64,000 bases of DNA. Source: Microthyrium microscopicum (lineage: Eukaryota > Ascomycota > Dothideomycetes > Microthyriales > Microthyriaceae). Both the position numbers and the translations under genes were made by a program. Position 1 is the stretch's first letter, and every line of letters begins with the position of its first letter. This document shows positions 10,324-22,274 of this stretch, one piece after another. The notes beneath the pieces are model-generated. The model searched no databases. It saw only the letters and a list, made by a program, of their open reading frames with translations, and was not told the origin of the DNA. Location: the NCBI GenBank assembly GCA_010405405.1, contig MU004230.1:3893119-3957118 (forward strand). The letters are read 5' to 3'.

Positions 10324-13300
10324 TCAATCAAGCTTGAGTTTTGCCAAATGTGCAGTTGCATTGGCAACTGCTTCATCGATCTTGTCAGCGTGGACACCAG
10401 AGCCGGTAACACTGGCCCCTTTGCCTCCAGCCTTTCCACCAACTGCTTTGGTGACCTCTTCGGCCCATTCGTTCGCAGCGAGTCCCTTGCCTTGATGTTC
10501 CTGTGAAGTATATGAGTGGATGTAAGTTAGAAACGTGGGTAGAATTCTTACCGTAGACACAAAGCATGAGTGAGAAACCTTGCCGCTTGCACCATCCACA
10601 GCGATGATATAGACACTCTTATCCTTTTGCTTCGTGGAAACATGCTTGATGACCTCCGTGATGGCCTTTGAGCTGCTCTTGTCTGGAACCTTGGCGACGA
10701 ATGTTGAGCTATCCTTGTTCTTCTCAAAGTGAGACTTGATCAAGCCAAGCACCTTATCGGTTTCGGCTTTCTGTGCGGTTTTTTGTTCAGTGACGAGGTC
10801 CTTGGTCACCTTTTCGAAGCGCTTTAGATACGCTTTCTTTGTCAACGTGCTGATGGACAAGTTTTTGAGTTCCACTGAGATTTCCTTGGCAGATTGTTCT
10901 TTTTCTGGCGAAAACGACATGCGCTCCAACCGTGCCAGCTTTTCCTCTTCGAATGTGGTCGCGCGGGTCCGCACAGCAACTGCATCCTGACCGGTGACCG
11001 CAACTATACGGCGAATTCCTTTTGCGATGCCAGATTCTTCAAGAACAACGAGGTCCTTGATTTCACCAGTACGTTCGACGTGTGTGCCACCGCAGAACTC
11101 GATACTGTACTTCTCCCAGTCTTTGCTCTTTACGTCACGTAGTAGGAGCTCAACTGGCTGACCAATGCTGACCACTCGGACAGGGTCTGGGTAGGTTTCA
11201 CCAAAAACGGCGCGAACTCCTTGAATGTTCTTGGCGGTAGGTAGGTCGACTTCTTGCGAGTAGACCAGGCTGTCGTCGTTGATATATTTTTGTGATATCT
11301 TTTCGATCTTGGTGAGTTCATCGTCAGATATACCGGCTTTGTGTGAGAAATCGAAACGTAGCTTTTCAGGCGCAACTAGAGAGCCTTTCTGGTCGACATC
11401 TGTGCCTAGCACTTCTCGAAGCGCAAAGTTGAGAACGTGGGTGCCAGTGTGATTCATTCGGATGGGCTGCCGTCTCAGCTCGTCAAACTCTGTGAGGACG
11501 GTATCGCCGACTGAAAAAGTGCCATACTTCATATAGCCTGTATGTAGAATATAACCGCCATAGCTCTGAACATTTTGAATGGCGACTTCAGCAACACCAT
11601 CAATTACCAAGCGGCCGGTATCAAACTCTTGACCACCCTGCTCGGCATAGAAGTTTGTCTTGTCCAATATGATTCCAAATTGTTCACCTTCTGGCACTTC
11701 TGACGTGCTCTTGTAGAACTTTTTGCCATGATATATTGCCTTGATCGTGGAATCAATAACGCCCTTTTTGAATTTCGCGTCATCATTGGTTTTGCTGACA
11801 CCATCCATCTTCTCAACAGCAGCAATGTCATGTACATCGAGCTTGACAAGGCCTGCAGCACCTTTCTTCTCCACCTTGCTTGCTTCTCGAGCCTTTTCTT
11901 GAGCAGCGGAGACCTCATCATCGTTGATATTAAGGCCTTTTTCTTCAGCCATGAGTTTGGTGAGATCGACTGGGAATCCGTAGGTATCATATAGACGCCA
12001 CACGTCCGCACCAGGCAAGTCTTTGGTGCCTTTGCTTTTGCAATTTTGCGCATACTTGTTGAACATTACCTCGCCTCGATCAAGAGTCAATGCAAAAGCC
12101 TGCTCCTCTTCGTCAAGAATCTCTCTCACGTTGTTCATTTTCTTCTTGATTTCTGGGAACATTTCACCCATTTGATCAACCAATGTCGGGACGATTTTCG
12201 AGAAGAATGAGCCTATTTCGGCATTGAGGTATTTCCGGGCGTACCGCGCACCTCTTCGAAGCACTCTTCGCACAACGTAGCCACGGCCAAGATTGTTGGG
12301 TACTCCACCATCTGAAATGGCAAAAGTGACTAGTCGGACGTGGTCAGCAACGACTCGGTATGCGGTGTCCACGCCATCGGTATCTTCAGCACCAAATTTG
12401 CCTTCGTATGATCGAGCTCCAGTGACCTCACGAATGATCTCAAAGAGGGGGCTGAATACGTCCGTGTCGTAATTGGATGACTTGTCCTGGAGAATGGAAA
12501 CCAATCGTTCGAAGCCCATACCAGTGTCGATGTGCTTGCTTGGTAGTGATTTCAGCGACTTGTCTGCTTCTCTGTTGTATTGTATGAAAACATTGTTCCA
12601 GATCTCAAGGACGTTGGGATCATCTTGATTGACTAGATGCGCAGCATTTCGTCCTCCTATTCTATCATAGTGAACCTCTGAACATGGACCACAAGGACCT
12701 TGGTCGCCCATCTCCCAGAAATTGTCTTTCATGTTGCCGGGAAGTATATGATCGTCCGGGACGCCGACCTTCCGCCATAGCTCTTGCGCTTCAGTGTCAG
12801 GGTCGAGGCCACCAGCCTTGTCTCCTTCGAAATAGGTGACATATAGTCTATCCGGATCAAGACCATAGACTTTTGTCAGCAGCTCCCACGAGTAGTTTAT
12901 CGTCTCTTCCTTGAAGTAGTCGCCAAAGGACCAGTTTCCCAACATTTCAAAGAAGGTGTGATGGTAGCTGTCCTTGCCCACATCGTCGAGATCATTGTGC
13001 TTTCCGCCGGCGCGAATGCACTTTTGTGAATTGACGGCACGCTTTAGCTGGGCAAAATCGGAGTGAGGTTCTACGGTTCCAAGGAAGATGGACTTGTATT
13101 GGTTCATGCCCGCATTGGCAAAGAGTAATGTTGGATCAGCGAGGGGTACGACGGAGGACGATGGCACTACAGAGTGTTAGCAGGAGATCTACATCCAGTA
13201 TTGATAGATTCTGTATACTTACCAAATTTGTGGCCACGATGCTTGAAATATTCCAGAAATGTCTCGCGCACTTTGACAGCGGGCCATTGTTCCTCTTTGG

Positions 13301-13586
13301 AAGCCATATTGGCGGGCGCAGAGTGCAAACAGGCGCGCTGTAGAAAAGTTTGTCGAACAGGCACAAAGGGTCTGTATAGCTGAAATAGTGAGCGAGTCAA
13401 TTGCCTAGAAGACGCCGTGGTGGAGTAATTGTAATGGTATCGAGGGAAGATTCTGGAAATTCGGCCTCGGTTGGTGGTGGTGAAGGTATAAAGGCAGCTT
13501 TGGTAGGCACGACCTTGAAGAACATGACTCACTGCAGCTTCAGCTCTTGATTGCAGCGACAATGCAGGATTGACCCTTTGAGCCAT
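10324..13586 (-). CDS. alanyl-tRNA synthetase, probably cytosolic and mitochondrial
   Basis: Class II synthetase charging tRNA-Ala, with an editing domain that clears Ser/Gly mischarging. Exons (minus): 13586-13223, 13166-10552, 10500-10324; about 1051 aa from the first ATG. The catalytic core begins [20 protein letters not shown] and contains [18 protein letters not shown]; the editing site has HTGTH and the [10 protein letters not shown] metal-binding motif; a C-Ala domain ends the protein. The first 93 residues are rich in Arg, Ser and Tyr and poor in acidic residues, as in a mitochondrial presequence. An in-frame Met (residue 94, at 13307, [14 protein letters not shown]) would give a 958-residue cytosolic form, the length of yeast Ala1. 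Intron 13167-13222 restores HKF-VPSSS. The last intron (10501-10551) is 51 nt with no stop, so retention would leave the frame open. Its ATG overlaps that of the divergent neighbour. Confidence 0.95.
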
Positions 13587-14425
13587 GGATACCGTCGGAT
13601 CATCCCAACTTCATCTGTTCCCCATTAACAACATCTTCGCCAGCGCTGGTAGTAATATTGCTACGAAGCGCAAAGATGATGAATATTTTGCAATGCCAAT
13701 GGACGCGCTCTCCAACAAGGTGACAATGCCTGTGCAGCCTCCCCACGGCATCAAGCGCGCCGCCACTGACGACCTCGAGCGCCATCAGCGTATGCTCAAG
13801 CGATTCGATAGATTGCATCTTGGTAAGTTATTTGATTTTCTGCAAGGATCCTTTCAAAAATGGCTCTCGCTGACGGCTGATTGCAGACAAACATGACGGC
13901 AAAGTACATACTCCCGTGACCGCATCGCCAGATCTCGCAGAATCAAGGACCCATATATCGAATCGAGCACCGCGCGCACTCTCCCGAAAACGTCGAGATG
14001 ATGGAGATTACGACTCCATGGACGTGGAGGACACGAAACACCGAGTCTTCATTCGCGATCTCGACCAAGAGTTGGCTGAAGCCGAGTCTGACGAAGAACA
14101 TCCAATTTTCATTCCAGACATTGAGAAACATCTCATGAAAATACCCAAATCCGTACTCATCGGCGACGACGATCGGAAACGAATGGAAAAGATGCAGCTC
14201 GTTATCTACAACGTGCCTTCCTCCTTGACCATACCCGAAGAGCAAGATAGCGTGCGACGCGCAATCCTCGAAACACGGCAGAGAATCCGTCAAGGACAGC
14301 CATTCAGAGTGCCAGATTTGCCCATACATCACGAGCCCGAACCTGCCAGCGCCATACATCTTGACACTCATCAAGAAACATATTCAAACGACGACTACGA
14401 TCCAGATGCCATGGACATTGAATGA
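13585..14425 (+). CDS. conserved hypothetical acidic protein
   Basis: Exons 13585-13822 and 13887-14425, joined through a GTAAGT...TTGCAG intron of 64 nt, give about 258 aa. I do not recognise a named domain. Visible features are a basic patch (GIKRAATDDLERHQRMLKRF) near residues 50-75, a basic SRKRRDD stretch that could be a nuclear signal, several acidic runs, and a C-terminus reading DYDPDAMDIE that resembles short fungal proteins of unknown function. There is no signal peptide or membrane segment. The first ATG overlaps the AlaRS start codon; Mets at residues 36 and 38 lie immediately before the best-looking conserved part and may be the true start, which would free the intergenic space. 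A shared bidirectional promoter with AlaRS is likely. Confidence 0.8.
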
Positions 14426-14615
14426 AGCCTTATCTTATCTGCCTTTCAGCGAGGAGTTTTGTTCAGGAATAACATCGGATACAAGCACCATATTTTGGTA
14501 CTGAGTAATAAACTAATTTGAACGCTCACAATGCATCTAATATACACAATCATTGCAACTGTCCATCGCCAGAACTAATATCTCATAGCTTCAATCCCTG
14601 CTTCACTGCCGCGCG

Positions 14616-15233
14616 TTACGCCGGCCTTGTCACTCCCGTCTCTTGTTGTGGAGGCATATAGCTTGGAAGCGGTCTACTGTCTTGCATTGGTGCCACCTTT
14701 GATCCGCCCGGCGGAGGTTGGTAGGATGGCGGCATGTCTGCGCTCGAATATACTAGTCTCTCTGTCAGCAGTCTGCTCAGTATCAAATAGTGCTGCGCTT
14801 ACGTGGTGGTGGTTCCATGTTATGTTGGTTTTGCATGCCGTAGCTGCCTGGGTTGTAGTATCCATACTCGTTTTGTGGTGGCGGCATTCGTTGAGAGCGT
14901 GGGACGAGCCACTACGATAACCGTCAGCCATCTTATCGCCTTCTTATGCGGCCAAAGTCTACTCACTCGATGGTATGCAAGCGGTTTGTTGCCCATCCGT
15001 ATTCTCCGCCTCGCGTGCAGATAGCCAAGCGTGACCCAGAGAAAGAACGTCATAAAGAGACCCAGCACCACCGCCCACTTGACGATATACGCCGTCTATC
15101 ACCAAGAGATCAGTCACAATCCTCTCTCGCGCCACCAATCCCAACATACCGGTGAATACCACCAGCCCAAATGCTCCCTGCCATCCTCATCCAGCAAAAT
15201 AACATCTCTTTTCGCAATCATACTAGCATCCAT
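14616..15233 (-). CDS. RCR-like single-pass membrane protein
   Basis: Exons (minus): 15233-15150, 15095-14967, 14911-14803, 14752-14616, giving about 152 aa; all three introns are 50-55 nt with GTATGT, GTGAGT and GTAAGC donors. The protein has a short N-terminus (MIAKRDVILLDED), one membrane helix (WAVVLGLFMTFFLWVTLGYL), then the basic juxtamembrane HARRRIRMGNKPLAYHRWL that typifies fungal RCR proteins (yeast Rcr1/Rcr2, involved in chitin deposition and vacuole/endosome trafficking of plasma-membrane proteins). A Pro/Gln/Tyr-rich cytosolic tail follows and contains PPSYQPP, a PxY-type motif of the kind bound by Rsp5 WW domains. Start chosen at MDASMIAKRD; the next Met four residues later is also possible. 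The function is by family resemblance. Confidence 0.82.
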
Positions 15234-16974
15234 TCCGCTGCGGCCGATAGCATACAGAAAGCGAGTGTAAAGAGAATGCGAGAATAACCAAGTTGTAGCG
15301 ACCCAGGTCAAGAAAGGAAGGATCAGGTTGAGAAAGGATTAGCCCAGGTAAACGATTTGGGAAAGTCGCTTGGCCCAACTCTCTAAGCAGAGCCGCAACG
15401 ATCCAAAGTCTCCTAGCGGCGTTCCGACAGGTCCAGATGGATAAACAAATGCTCTTGGCGATGGTCTCAAGATAGCGTTACTCTTGTGCTGTTGGATGGT
15501 TGAGTTGTCGTTGAAACAGGGTAAACCAGCTAAACCAAATGCCAAAGAACGCTCGGTGTCGACGTGAGGAGTAACGGTATAAGTGAATCTCGCTATAGGG
15601 TTCTTTTATTTTTATTCCGGGGCCGTTTTGGGCGGCTTGAGGGATAAGGTAGAGTATTTCTGGCAGCGAGGGCTAGATTGGTAAATTGATAATTGATGCC
15701 TGATATAGAACTTGCGCCGTGTCTAGAACCAGGGCGCTGAGAATATCATTTTGCTCACAGCGGTATGAGCCTTTCTAACTTTTGTATGTAATGTACGAAT
15801 GTAAGGATGGATGAAGGGAAACAATTTTGATGCTCGCTGCGCAGGAGAGCGGCGCATGGACAAGGAGGATCATCCCATAATTCAGGAATCCAACGGCATC
15901 CACCGAATTGTGTACCAATAGCAGCTGATCGACACGTGAAATCCATCAGCGATTTACTTGTCAAACAGTACGGTATACTCCACACGACCAATTAGTCCTC
16001 TATCCACCAGCCCATCAAACACTACATCCACCGCCTGAACAGCCATGATATACGAGTGGGGGAGAGACATCTTTTCCATTATCTTAGTATCCGACTGGCA
16101 AGAATTCGGACGACAGAGCAGAGCGAAGCTGGGCTCGGCACGTACAAAGCCGGGGCAGCTGTTTGACATTGTTTGGACGTTGGATTGGGGTTGCGGCGTG
16201 CGACGTTTCATCCTCAAAGGGGGGATTGAGCTGTTTGTACAAGGGAGAGAACAAATGCAAGGTTTTGGCGCCAGCTGAAGTTATGGCATAGAGTACTGAT
16301 GACTTCCCTTGATATTACTATATTTCCTAGCTTAATGCCTAAGATTTGGATTCCAGAGACATGAGGTCAATGGTGGCGTGCATGTTGGGCATTCCTAATT
16401 ATTATACAGGCAAATGTGCCTAGGATGTCGTCAATTCATTTTTAACCCTGTGATTAGAGCTGGCATTGATAATACCTTGTTATTAAGAGGCTTGATATGG
16501 GCAGGTATCCAGCCGTCTGGCTGTGATGTTTGATGCTGATCAAAAACTGTACGTACCTCACATATGATTCTATTGCCACTGCTACTTGGGTACCGACAAG
16601 AGATTAAGATGACAATCAACAATGGTCAATGGAGGAATTAGCTCTTTAGATATTCAGGTCTACAATAATAAGTCCAACTATGGGACTAACCAAGAGCATA
16701 CTTGCTCAACAACCTTTGTACCAACTCCGCAACATCAGCAAACTCGGTGTTGCAATAAAATCGCTCTGGTATGGTACATTGTACTCAAGTACAAGGAATA
16801 ATAACAAAAGGGAACCCGGGGTATACGTTCATGCTCGTCTAAAATCGGCTGTGGTGAATCTTTTTTGTATGCCCAAAACTAGATGTCATGATGCAAACGC
16901 TGTAACAATACGAAAGTCTGCTTTTGGTGCGCCTCATGCTTGTGCACGTGGTATTATGCTTTTCCAACGAGAAT
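15234..16974. other. intergenic region between RCR-like gene and snt2 3' end
   Basis: About 1.7 kb without a supportable gene. It includes the leader and promoter of the RCR-like gene on the left and the 3' region of snt2 on the right. Short open frames here show no family resemblance and poor codon use. Confidence 0.6.
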
Positions 16975-19900
16975 TTACTCGATCAAATTGCGAACATTAG
17001 GACTGGCAGATGCACCATGTGGTGCTGCTCGAGGCGGTAGCTGCTGCTGAGGTAGTCCAGGAGGCATATGTCGCGGACCTGGCGCCATGCCTGGTACTGG
17101 ACTGCCATGATGAGGTGGACCTGGACTATGATGGTGGTGTGTAGCATAGTTGGGGTGGGGTGGAAGAGGAGATGGAGGTGGGTGGCCTTGTACCATTGGA
17201 TAAGGGCTCTCCGATTGTCGGGGCATTGGTTGATTTGGATGAGGCATAGTTGGCGAATGTAATCCCATGCCATTAGTCATTGGGGGCCCTACAGGGTGTA
17301 GCTGCGGACCTGCACTGGGTAAAGGATAGCTTGGTCCAGAATGCGCTTGCGGTGGAAGCGGCCCTTGTGGTAGTGGAGTTCCACGAGGATATCCTGGATG
17401 CGATGAAGGATGCGAGTTGTGTGGAGGAGCTGGTGCATTGTATGGAGATTCTTGACCACTCATCACTGTATCCCGAGGTGGATAAGGTCCCTCTGGAATA
17501 GGGTGAGATGAATATGAGCCATCTGGAATTGAGTGAGACTGGTATGCTCCCTCGGGAGTAGCATGAGGAGGTGGGTATGGTCCATCTGGTGCAGCATACC
17601 CAGGATGCGGTCTATACTGGGCGCTGGGCGAGTTATGTACAGGAGCTGGACCATTACTATAGGGAGCTGGTGGTGGCCAAGCACCATGGGTAGGAGCCTG
17701 GACTTGAATGCTTGTTAGAGGTGCCCAACTTGGTGGTGGTTGAGGAATTCCATTCGCCGGGAGTGGATCTGCTGGCTCAACGACCGGATCTAAATCCATT
17801 TGATTGTCATCAACGATCTCTGGATGCTTTCGTCGGTGGTGACACTTGTGACACTCGTATTCCACGCTTTCCTTAATACCGTCTTGAGGTGTTGGTCCTG
17901 CACCATTTGTTGGTACAGGCTCTGGAGGATCAATGCGATGAGGCGTAACTCCATTAGATAGCAGAGACTCAACACGCATGGATGACTCTCGACTACGCGG
18001 AGGTTCAGATTTCAAGCCATTGACCATGGGAGTATCCTCGTTGGCTGGGCGTAAAGGTTTTGGCAATTTCCACCATCTCGGAGTGGTGTCAATTGAACAG
18101 GTTACACAAATGCGACGATCCTGCTCACCACCAGCTTCTACGCTGGCTTCTTTAATTCCTCGTGCCCTCGACGGTATTGAGGTAGAGGATCGTCGTTGAT
18201 CTAGACCAAGGGCGTGTTTGTTCATAAAGTCATCCAGTTGATTCGCTTTTCGAGTTGTGCCCGATAACGTAAGATCAGCTTGTTTGTTGTTCTGTGCAAA
18301 GAGCTGTATGGCCGTCAAGCCAGTATCATCCACCTTTTCGTTCAGCAGATGAAGATGTGGTGCTTTTGCGGCAGAATGCTCCTTACACCAGATCGTAGCC
18401 TGTATTTTGCCAGTATCCTTGCCTAGAGTAACGGTTGGCTCTCGCCGGGAGCTCTTGACAGGGACAATTTCGAAACCGAAAGCATATCCAGCTTGGATCG
18501 CACACCCAACATGCATATACTTGGCGCAGGAGGTGCCATGACAAGCCAAAGTTGATCCATTGCTGGTCTGGCACACTGTACATTTGTGAACGTGCGAAAC
18601 ACAAGCGATAGGGATACCTTCTGCAGATTCCAGGGTTTTTGCGTTGCTGAATCTGACATCTGGATTGAAGAGAGCACAAGAGACGTGTACCCAATTGTTG
18701 TCAGCTGTTCGCTTGAGGGCTTCTCTAGGAAGTTGAGGTCGGCCATGGTCTTTCTGCTGCTGGCAATACTGTTGGCCCAGACGCTGCGCAAACTCTTTTT
18801 CGAGCCTCTCCTTCTCCTTCTCTCGGTCATTTTTCTTTTTATGAGAAATCTTCGGAGCTTCTACGAGGTCTCGCTGAGTTGAATGTACTGGGCAAAGGAT
18901 GCAATTATATTCGTACGAAGCTGGATCGATTGAAGATCCAGCAATTGCAGCTGACTCCTTCCGGTCGTTGGCACACATGTCGCAGCTCCACTTGTTAGCC
19001 GAGCGAAGCTCCACCAGGCCGTAACATTTTCGATGGACGGTCAGTCTACAATCTCGACACACTAATTTCATATCATTGTCAGTATCTTCGCCGCTGCAGA
19101 CCGCGCACGGAAGATCTCGCATCCTAGGCATAGCAGGCATAAGTGGTGGCGTGGGCGGTCGCGGAGGTGGAGGTGGTGCTGGAGCCGGCTTCTTCTTCTC
19201 TGGAGGAGGCTCTTGGAGAGATAGTCTTGCTTTCTTCTTGGAGGGCTCAGCTCCAGACAATGAATCCGCATCTGGAGTTTCGACTCCATCAGAATGCGAC
19301 CCCTTTACACCATTGGATAATTCAATCTCCTTCAGGAGTTCTGGATCCAGCTTCTTCTTCCATGCCTTGCTGCCAACTTGTGTAAGCTTTTTCATGGTTT
19401 CATCCATGTTCTCCCACTGGATAGCATATTTGCGCCACAAACGCGCGCACCTCTCGCACAAGGCAATAATGGACGAGTCTTTTTTGGCGCCAGACGCAGG
19501 TGGACCAGTTGAGATGAGAGGGGCGCGGCGCCAAACTCGTGAGTGTCGTGTAGAGCAAAACTTGCAGGCGAGACGTCGGCTCTTCTTCTCAATCTTGCCA
19601 TTATCGAATGCAGAGTCATCAACTTCGTCAGCAATCTCTTCAAGCATCTTGGCGGCGACATCCGTCTCGGCCTTATCCGATTTGAGCTTCTTTGCGTGCT
19701 TTCTGCCACCAAAAGAGCCCCAAATATCTTTGCCTTTCTCGGTTTTCTTCCAATGATACCAATAGCGAACGATATCTGCGTGTGGGAGGTTCTTAACGTG
19801 CATTCGCACAAGCCGCAGTTCAGACCCATATTTTGATACGCCTTCCTCGAATCGTTTCTTATCTTCCTGAGACATCATCAATTTCGGGTCGCGCAAGTCT

Positions 19901-22274
19901 TTTCGCATTTGACCAGGCTTGTCTGGCCACTTTCCGACCGGATCTGTCTTCTTCAGTTGTTTCAACGACAGATCGGCATCAAATTTGTTTTCCGTGAATA
20001 GATAGAGAGCTCGATCGAGGAAATCCACAGAACTTGGTGAAACTTTCAGGTGTTGGGCTACATTCTTCGTCCGTGCCATATATGCATCGACGGCTTTTTC
20101 ATCCACAGCTCTGGAATCATCGAGTCCTCGATCAGACTTCTCACCCACTTCAGGTAATCTGAACTCTAGCCGGGCAGTGTTGGCAGGGTCCTTGTTGGGA
20201 TGATCCTCACCTCGGCGTACATATCCTGGGGGCTCGTCCTGTATCCACTTGGGTCGATTAGCCTTGGCAATCTTTTCAGCTTCCAGAGCGGCTGCGGATT
20301 CTTTGGATAGTTTCTGCCCATCTTTCTTCCCGACAGCACGAACAAACTTCTTCTTCACCTCCGTAGCCTTGACAAGTTCCACAGGTCTGCCATACCATGG
20401 AAGAACTACCGCCTGATGCTTTGGCCCCAGTCGCGAGCTGGCTCGCGGATAGATCGCCCGGTCATCGTACTGAAGCGCATCCTCGACTCGACAATGAATT
20501 CCAAGATATCTCATGGTCCACATTTTTGCATGAGCTATTTCAGCTTCAGTCGCTGGTCTATCATCATAGGCGGCCGGGGATCCAGCGTTTGTCGTAGGTA
20601 CAACTTCTTCCTCTTCCTCCTCAACAACCTCATCGTCAACGTCAGGGGTGTTGTTGCCAATAACTGGGGTACGCCGGGCTTCCAGTCTACGTTCTTGTGC
20701 TCTACTGCAAGGAGCGCAAGCCCAAGCAAAGCCTCGCGATGGTTTCTTGAGCAGAGCTGGTCTTACGCAGTTCATGTGGTAGGTATTCTTACACACCGCA
20801 CAGTCCACCGAGTCGTTTCTGTCAATTCTGTTAATAATCGTCCCACACGGGCATTTCTCATCACTTACGCTGCACAATAGCCGCTGCATCGTTTGCAAAG
20901 CTTTGCATTGCTGGTGAGCTCCTTGACTTTAGTAGCCTCAACGACGATATACTTCCATCTTTCATCAAGTGCTTTCTTGACATTTTCGGGAACATTGACG
21001 ACTTGGTGAGTTGGAATGACTTCGAACCAGCGGTGCATAAAGCGGTCGAAAACCTGACTAAAATAAAAATGATCAGGCTGTTTTTTGTATTCTTCGATAT
21101 CGCCCGCATCAGCTTTGTGAGACACGACACATTTTCCACGTAGCGATGTCAGGGGGCAGACATCGGAATGCATGGTTGCAAACACTAATCGGGTGTCGTT
21201 ACTAAAGCGCTGCACGTCACGTGGTCGGTAGAACCAATTGACGCGCAGACTGACGACCGGCGTGTTGGCATCATCAGATTCTTTTGTCCGGAATTCCATA
21301 ATCCGACATAGATAGTATGGATCGCCAGGCGGCTCACACACAAGATAGACAAAATCTGGAGGCTGCGATTAGCGCTGCTAAAATAGGAAGGAACGGGTTT
21401 TAGGTTTGTAGAAATTGCAAGACATGCAGGGGCGAAGCAAAGGATTCCAAGCGGCGACCGGCCAACAAGCAAACTTACCATTTACTGAAAATACTGTCCC
21501 ATCATCAGCAACCAAACTGCCTTTTTGCAACTTGGCTTTGGTCCGTTCAAACGAAAACATGTTGCTGCCGCGGGTTTCTCTAGCGCTCACTGAAGGGTTG
21601 GCGCGTCTGGAGTGGGCCTGTGCTGCCTGTTGCTGCACCACTTGACCCTGGTTGGTAGAGGCCTGGGCGGCTTTCCGTTTTTTTGGGACATTCAGATTAG
21701 GATTTGCTGAAAACGTCGAGGTGCCTGGAATTGATGAATTGACGTTTACTGGGCTCCAGCCATTGCCGTTATTGCTCGATGACAGCCGCTTTTGTGCTGC
21801 CGGCGCTGCCGGTGAGGTTCGTGATGCCGCTGTTGGACTTTCTGGCAATGACGAGTCATGGTTTCCGTTGTTGGCTGCTGCTGCTGCTGCGGCGGCGGCG
21901 GATTGCTCAAAATCCATCTCGACATCTTCAGCATAATTGATTCGAGAAATGCCTGGTTTGTTGCGAGAGCGCGTGCCGTAGCCACCAGCAGCTTGAGCTT
22001 GTGCTGCCGCGTCCTTTGATGCAGATTGATGAGAAGAGGCAGAATTAGAAGCTGTCATGGGGTGGGATTGAGGAATATCATCAGGGTTGGGGGTGTGTGA
22101 TGCAGATGGAGCAGAAACTACCGGAGCTGGAGTGTGAGTTGATGAAGTGGAGGTTGCCATGTTTTCGGTGGCTGCAACAACAAGTTCTGCGTTGGGCTTG
22201 GAGTTTGAGGAAATAGATATTTGGCTTCTATCCTCATCAAGTGCAGGGCTGCCATCCAAGTGCGGGCCACCCAT
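16975..22274 (-). CDS. snt2: Snt2-like BAH/PHD/SANT chromatin regulator
   Basis: Exons (minus): 22274-21479, 21355-20869, 20818-16975; about 1708 aa. Domain order by residue is: Ser/Ala-rich N-terminus with a polyalanine run, BAH (about 255-400), PHD finger 1 (419-475, LCKRCSGYCASNDSVDCAVC), ELM2-like (645-718), SANT (742-791), GATA-type finger (846-886), PHD finger 2 (999-1044), extended PHD (1066-1246), a second GATA-like C-x2-C pair (1332-1420), and a Pro/His-rich tail to the end. This is the architecture of Snt2, which with Ecm5 and Rpd3 (yeast) or Lid2 (fission yeast) reads histone H3 and links stress to histone deacetylation and E3 ligase activity; nuclear. Intron 2 (50 nt) has to be removed to complete PHD 1, which supports the model. 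Intron 1 (123 nt) joins FSVN-DFVYLV. Confidence 0.93.

Noticed and set aside
19076-19756. Plus-strand 226-codon frame within snt2
   Set aside because: Lies opposite the PHD and GATA coding region, which is strongly conserved on the minus strand; low-complexity Ser-rich shadow.
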